NCBI GenBank assembly: GCA_938038825.1
Contig: CALHST010000283.1
Coordinates: 1-9,864 of the forward strand
Origin: an uncultured Paracoccaceae bacterium
GTDB taxonomy: Bacteria > Pseudomonadota > Alphaproteobacteria > Rhodobacterales > Rhodobacteraceae
Direction of reading: 5' to 3'
Length of the DNA: 9,864 nt
Position numbers and translations under genes: made by a program. This document shows, piece by piece, positions 7,308 to 9,864 of the stretch. Every line of letters begins with the position of its first letter. Within the stretch, counting starts at the first letter, position 1. The notes below the pieces were generated by a model. The model saw only the letters and a list, made by a program, of their open reading frames with translations. It did not search any database and had not been told where the DNA came from.

Positions 7308-8212
7308 GTGTCCTAAAACACCTTTTGAATTGGTATTTTCGGACTTTTGAACGGCCTTTCTTGGAAAACGCAGCTGGTCCGGCGGAAGTTCGGCACAATC
7401 TCAACCAAAAAGCGCGTTTTTTGTTTCATGGACCTTTCGGTGTCACTGTTGCTGACATTGTGTTGGGCGGACGTCCTGCACTGCATGTGGCACCCGACAG
7501 GGACGGACCTTCGATTTTGTATTTTCATGGGGGTGCCTACGTGTTCGGCAACCCCAAGACACATGTCGCGATGATCTCGACTTTGACCAAAAAGGCAGAC
7601 GCGCAGGGATATTTGTTGGATTACAGCAAAGCCCCTGAAAATCCATTTCCAGCGGCTATCGAAGATGCAGAAGCAGCATGGTTGGATCTGATCGGCGCCG
7701 GTAAAGACCCACAGACGTGTTTTCTTGGCGGCGATAGTGCCGGCGGGGGCTTGGCGTTGGCATTGTTGGCAGTTCTGATTGAAAAAGGTCACCCATTGCC
7801 TGCCGGTGTTTTTGCCTATTCGCCTTTGACGGACATGACGTTTTCTGGGCCTTCAATACAAGAGAATGCGCAAAAAGACGTTATTTTGCCCGCGCACCGT
7901 GTTGAAGACATGGCGGATCTGTATTTGGGGGATACGCCACGTGGCGACCCACGCGCCAGTCCCTTGTTTGCAGATTTCAAAGGGGCACCACCTGTGTATT
8001 TGATGGTTGGGGATACCGAAATATTGCGCGATGATTCCTTAAGGCTTCGCGACCACTTGGAAGCGCAGAATGTCGACGTTACGCTAGATGTTGAACATGA
8101 TGTTCCTCATGTGTGGCAGATTCTTCACAACATGTTACCCGAAGCACGACGGTCTTTGGACAAGACGGCGGCCTGGATCAAGCAGCAGATGCAAGTGACA
8201 AGCGAAAGCTAA
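7304..8212 (+). CDS. Alpha/beta hydrolase, hormone-sensitive-lipase (family IV) esterase type
   Basis: A 302-residue serine hydrolase with the HSL/family IV layout: an N-terminal cap of about 60 residues, the oxyanion-hole motif YFHGGAYVFG (73-82, HGGA in place of the common HGGG), the nucleophile elbow GGDSAGG (142-148) with catalytic Ser145, the acid in GDTEILRDD (236-244, probably Asp237), and the histidine in DVPHVWQ (266-272, His269). All three triad positions are present, so it is probably an active carboxylesterase or lipase-like enzyme; the physiological substrate cannot be inferred. There is no signal peptide, so it should be cytoplasmic. The ATG overlaps the gshB stop as ATGA, implying translational coupling. 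A glutathione-linked substrate, for example a glutathione thioester, is a thought prompted only by context. Its 3' end overlaps the opposed comM gene by 35 bp. Confidence 0.9.
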   Translation: MSVLKHLLNWYFRTFERPFLENAAGPAEVRHNLNQKARFLFHGPFGVTVADIVLGGRPALHVAPDRDGPSILYFHGGAYVFGNPKTHVAMISTLTKKADAQGYLLDYSKAPENPFPAAIEDAEAAWLDLIGAGKDPQTCFLGGDSAGGGLALALLAVLIEKGHPLPAGVFAYSPLTDMTFSGPSIQENAQKDVILPAHRVEDMADLYLGDTPRGDPRASPLFADFKGAPPVYLMVGDTEILRDDSLRLRDHLEAQNVDVTLDVEHDVPHVWQILHNMLPEARRSLDKTAAWIKQQMQVTSES

Positions 8213-9692
8213 CGGCCTCGCCTATGTGATCTCTGCGCACGTTGGTGTCCCCTGCCAAATCTGCAATCGTGCGTGCCACCCTCAACACGCGGTGATACCC
8301 GCGCGCAGATAGGCCAAATCTCTCGGCCGCTTTGATCAATAGATCACGTCCTTCTGCGTCTGGTTTGGCAATTTCTTCCAATATTTCACCGGATGCATCC
8401 GCGTTGCTGCGCAAGCTGTCATGTTCGGCAAAGCGTGCTGATTGAATTTTGCGGGCTTGAACCACACGGGTTGCCACATCAGAAGACGTGTCGCCAGTGG
8501 ATGGAAGGTCAAGATCCTGAAATGCGACAGGGGGCACTTCTACACGCATGTCAAATCGATCCATCAAAGGGCCTGAGATGCGCCCAAGGTAATCCTCGCC
8601 ACAGTGGGGTACGCGTGCGCAGGCTTTGGCAGGATCTGTCATATAGCCGCACCGACAGGGGTTTGCTGCGGCGATCAGCATGAATTGGCAGGGATATTTG
8701 ATGTGGGCATTTGCGCGGGCAACCATCACCTCACCTGTTTCAATGGGTTGGCGTAAAGTTTCCAAGACTGTGCGCGGAAATTCGGGAAACTCGTCCATGA
8801 ACAAAACGCCGTTATGTGCGAGTGACACCTCCCCGGGTTTGGCGCCGCGGCCGCCGCCGATGATGGCCGCCATAGAGGCTGTGTGATGCGGTTCGCGAAA
8901 TGGGCGCGCGCGTGAAATTCCGCCTTCGTCAAGCAACCCCGATAGCGAGTGGATCATGGATGTTTCCAACGCTTCTTGCGGGCTCAGAGGTGGTAAGATG
9001 CTGGGAAGCCGTGCAGCAAGCATGGATTTACCGGATCCCGGAGTGCCGACATAGATCAAATGATGCCGTCCTGCCGCCGCGATTTCCAGTGCACGTTTGG
9101 CTCTTTCTTGTCCTTTGACATCTGCCAGATCCCGCAAGGACGGATTATTCTGCACTTCGCCTGCTTCTGCCGGGGCAATGGGGCGTTGACCCGTTACGTG
9201 TTGGATGACTTCAGCAAGGGATTGCGCGCCAATGACTTGCGCGGTTGCAACCCAAGCAGCTTCTGCGCCACACGCGGCCGGGCAAATCATGCCACGATCC
9301 TCGGATGCGGCAGCCATTGCAGCGGGGAGCGCGCCGTTGACGGCGACGAGCGAACCATCAAGTGACAGCTCCCCTAACGCCACGCTGGCTTCGATGGCGT
9401 CACGTGGCACGATTTCCATGGCACTCAAAAGAGCAAGCGCAATTGGAAGGTCGAAATGAGAGCCTTCCTTGGGAAGGTCAGCGGGAGAAAGGTTGATCGT
9501 GATCCGTTTTGACGGCAGCGCAATGGCCAGCGCAGTCAATGCTGCGCGCACGCGATCCCGGGCCTCGGAGACTGCCTTATTGGGAAGCCCAACAATCGAA
9601 AAGGATGGAAGCCCCGGCGAAATGGCACATTGCACTTCGACTGTTCTGGCTTCGACGCCTTCAAAGGCAACTGTATACGCTTTGGCAACCAT
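8178..9692 (-). CDS. comM: YifB/ComM family Mg-chelatase-like AAA+ ATPase
   Basis: The 504-residue protein is a full-length ComM/YifB. Residues 1 to about 170 form the Lon-S16-like N-terminal domain (SFSIVGLPNKAVSEARDRV, 30-48; NLSPADLPKEGSHFDLPIAL, 67-86). The AAA+ core has Walker A GTPGSGKS (216-223), FREPHHTAS (265-273), Walker B GVLFMDEFPEF (295-305), AAANPCRCG (341-349) and GPLMDRFD (374-381). The Mg-chelatase C-terminal helical domain follows (LSARGYHRVLRVARTIADLA, 461-480). Cys346, 348, 358 and 364 could bind zinc. ComM proteins are hexameric helicases that promote branch migration when transformed single-stranded DNA is integrated, and in Rhodobacter capsulatus ComM is needed to receive gene-transfer-agent DNA. 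The ATG at 9692 has GGAAGG (9704-9699) six nt upstream. A CtrA-like box lies 44-58 nt upstream of the start codon. The last 11 codons plus stop overlap the hydrolase gene. Confidence 0.96.
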   Translation of the reverse strand: MVAKAYTVAFEGVEARTVEVQCAISPGLPSFSIVGLPNKAVSEARDRVRAALTALAIALPSKRITINLSPADLPKEGSHFDLPIALALLSAMEIVPRDAIEASVALGELSLDGSLVAVNGALPAAMAAASEDRGMICPAACGAEAAWVATAQVIGAQSLAEVIQHVTGQRPIAPAEAGEVQNNPSLRDLADVKGQERAKRALEIAAAGRHHLIYVGTPGSGKSMLAARLPSILPPLSPQEALETSMIHSLSGLLDEGGISRARPFREPHHTASMAAIIGGGRGAKPGEVSLAHNGVLFMDEFPEFPRTVLETLRQPIETGEVMVARANAHIKYPCQFMLIAAANPCRCGYMTDPAKACARVPHCGEDYLGRISGPLMDRFDMRVEVPPVAFQDLDLPSTGDTSSDVATRVVQARKIQSARFAEHDSLRSNADASGEILEEIAKPDAEGRDLLIKAAERFGLSARGYHRVLRVARTIADLAGDTNVRRDHIGEAVSFRLSLASAA

Positions 9693-9735
9693 AAGGCCCC
9701 TTCCCGACTATTCTTAACGATTAGAGGGGTCATGG

Positions 9736-9750
9736 TTAGTGAATGGTTAA
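9736..9750 (-). promoter_or_regulatory. CtrA-like binding site upstream of comM
   Basis: On the - strand TTAA (9750-9747), seven bases CCATTCA, then CTAA (9739-9736) matches the CtrA consensus TTAA-N7-TTAA at 7 of 8 fixed bases. It contains the 8-mer TTAACCAT, a recognised CtrA half-site form, and TAACCAT recurs exactly 11 bp later (9749-9743 and 9738-9732), one helical turn. A possible -10 (TAAGAA, 9716-9711) would place the -35 region on the second half-site (CTAACC, 9739-9734, 17-nt spacer), a common arrangement at CtrA-activated promoters. The sequence match is direct; CtrA control is inferred. Confidence 0.5.
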
Positions 9751-9776
9751 CTTCGGTAAAAAGGACGCGAAATCGC

Positions 9777-9790
9777 TGTGAATAATCACA
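9777..9790. promoter_or_regulatory. TGTGA-N4-TCACA palindrome, possible operator
   Basis: A perfect 5+5 bp inverted repeat with spacer ATAA. The 4-bp spacer is that of FNR-type sites (TTGAT-N4-ATCAA), not of CRP sites (TGTGA-N6-TCACA), so it fits neither exactly. It lies between the CtrA-like site and the palindromic repeats, 85-98 nt upstream of the comM start codon. The regulator is unknown and the site may be chance. Confidence 0.25.
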
Positions 9791-9791
9791 A

Positions 9792-9848
9792 CGTGAGCTG
9801 AAGCTCACCTTACAAGGACGCCTTCTGTAGGGTGAGCTTCAGCTCACG
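9792..9848. repeat. REP/BIME-like pair of inverted palindromic repeats
   Basis: CGTGAGCTGAAGCTCACC (9792-9809) is an exact 18-bp inverted match of GGTGAGCTTCAGCTCACG (9831-9848). The match continues after one mismatch through TACA/TGTA (9811-9814, 9826-9829), giving about 22 of 23 matched. Each arm is itself a palindrome (GTGAGCT-N2-AGCTCAC), so the DNA or RNA can fold as one long stem or as two small hairpins; AGG (9815-9817) and CCT (9821-9823) can close the long stem around a three-base loop. Arms with a central palindrome flanked by TGTAGGG/CCCTACA resemble, from memory, REP-type intergenic repeats scattered in many proteobacteria. It may also end a leftward transcript coming from beyond the right edge (TTGTGATTATT follows the stem on that strand). 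Confidence 0.7.
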
Positions 9849-9864
9849 CCGCGTCAAATCAATG

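Noticed and set aside
7313..7792. A 159-codon - strand open frame opposite the hydrolase
   Set aside because: Low-complexity, Cys/Arg-rich shadow over the catalytic region of a clear esterase gene.
9777..9790. Reading TGTGA...TCACA as a CRP site
   Set aside because: The spacer is 4 bp, not the 6 bp CRP needs; kept only as an unassigned palindrome.
9792..9848. Reading the two palindromes as a CRISPR array or a transposon end
   Set aside because: Only two copies, in inverted orientation, with no spacers of regular length, no transposase and no target-site duplication visible.
1..9864. A defence island, toxin-antitoxin pair, prophage or biosynthetic cluster
   Set aside because: Every gene is a recognisable housekeeping or generic family, codon style is uniform, and there are no integrases, tRNA attachment sites or small paired genes; no novel system is supported here.

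Overview
The window looks like ordinary chromosome from a Rhodobacterales (Roseobacter-group) alphaproteobacterium of moderate GC. This rests on protein style and gene order judged from memory: a full-length alphaproteobacterial GlnD, a GshB with its family motifs intact, an RsmI of the PIGTARDITLRALD type, a ComM of the GTPGSGKS type, and a CtrA-like box in front of comM. There are no RNA genes, insertion sequences, CRISPR arrays or phage genes. I see no new multi-gene system. The most interesting sequence is the 172-base non-coding stretch at the right end.

Layout. Positions 1-939 (+) hold the 3' three quarters of an MFS_3-type exporter cut by the left edge. It converges with glnD (943-3714, -), the bifunctional PII uridylyltransferase that reports nitrogen status, and only three bases separate the two stops. 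Upstream of glnD in the same direction, 18 bases away, is a lipoprotein with a LpoA/Leu-Ile-Val-binding-like periplasmic fold (3733-4917, -), annotated in this group as a penicillin-binding protein activator. An 87-bp divergent intergenic region separates it from a rightward cluster: rsmI (16S rRNA 2'-O-methylation of C1402), yraN (nuclease-fold UPF0102 protein), gshB (glutathione synthetase) and an HSL-type alpha/beta hydrolase joined to gshB by an ATGA overlap. comM/yifB (8178-9692, -) converges on the hydrolase with a 35-bp overlap of coding 3' ends.

Genes working together. The lpoA-rsmI-yraN neighbourhood is an old one: the same three genes are adjacent in E. coli (lpoA divergent from rsmI, yraN next to lpoA), which supports the LpoA-like call although this protein lacks the N-terminal helical half of E. 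coli LpoA. gshB and the hydrolase are very probably co-translated. comM encodes an AAA+ helicase-like protein that extends recombination of incoming DNA. Its upstream region carries TTAA-N7-CTAA, one base off the CtrA consensus, consistent with CtrA control of gene-transfer-agent recipient genes in Rhodobacterales.

Non-coding elements. They are a compound hairpin across the MFS/glnD convergent ends (901-942), a small hairpin before gshB (6316-6331), a possible lpoA-like promoter (4974-5001), the CtrA-like site (9736-9750), a TGTGA-N4-TCACA palindrome (9777-9790), and a BIME/REP-like pair of inverted, self-palindromic repeats (9792-9848).
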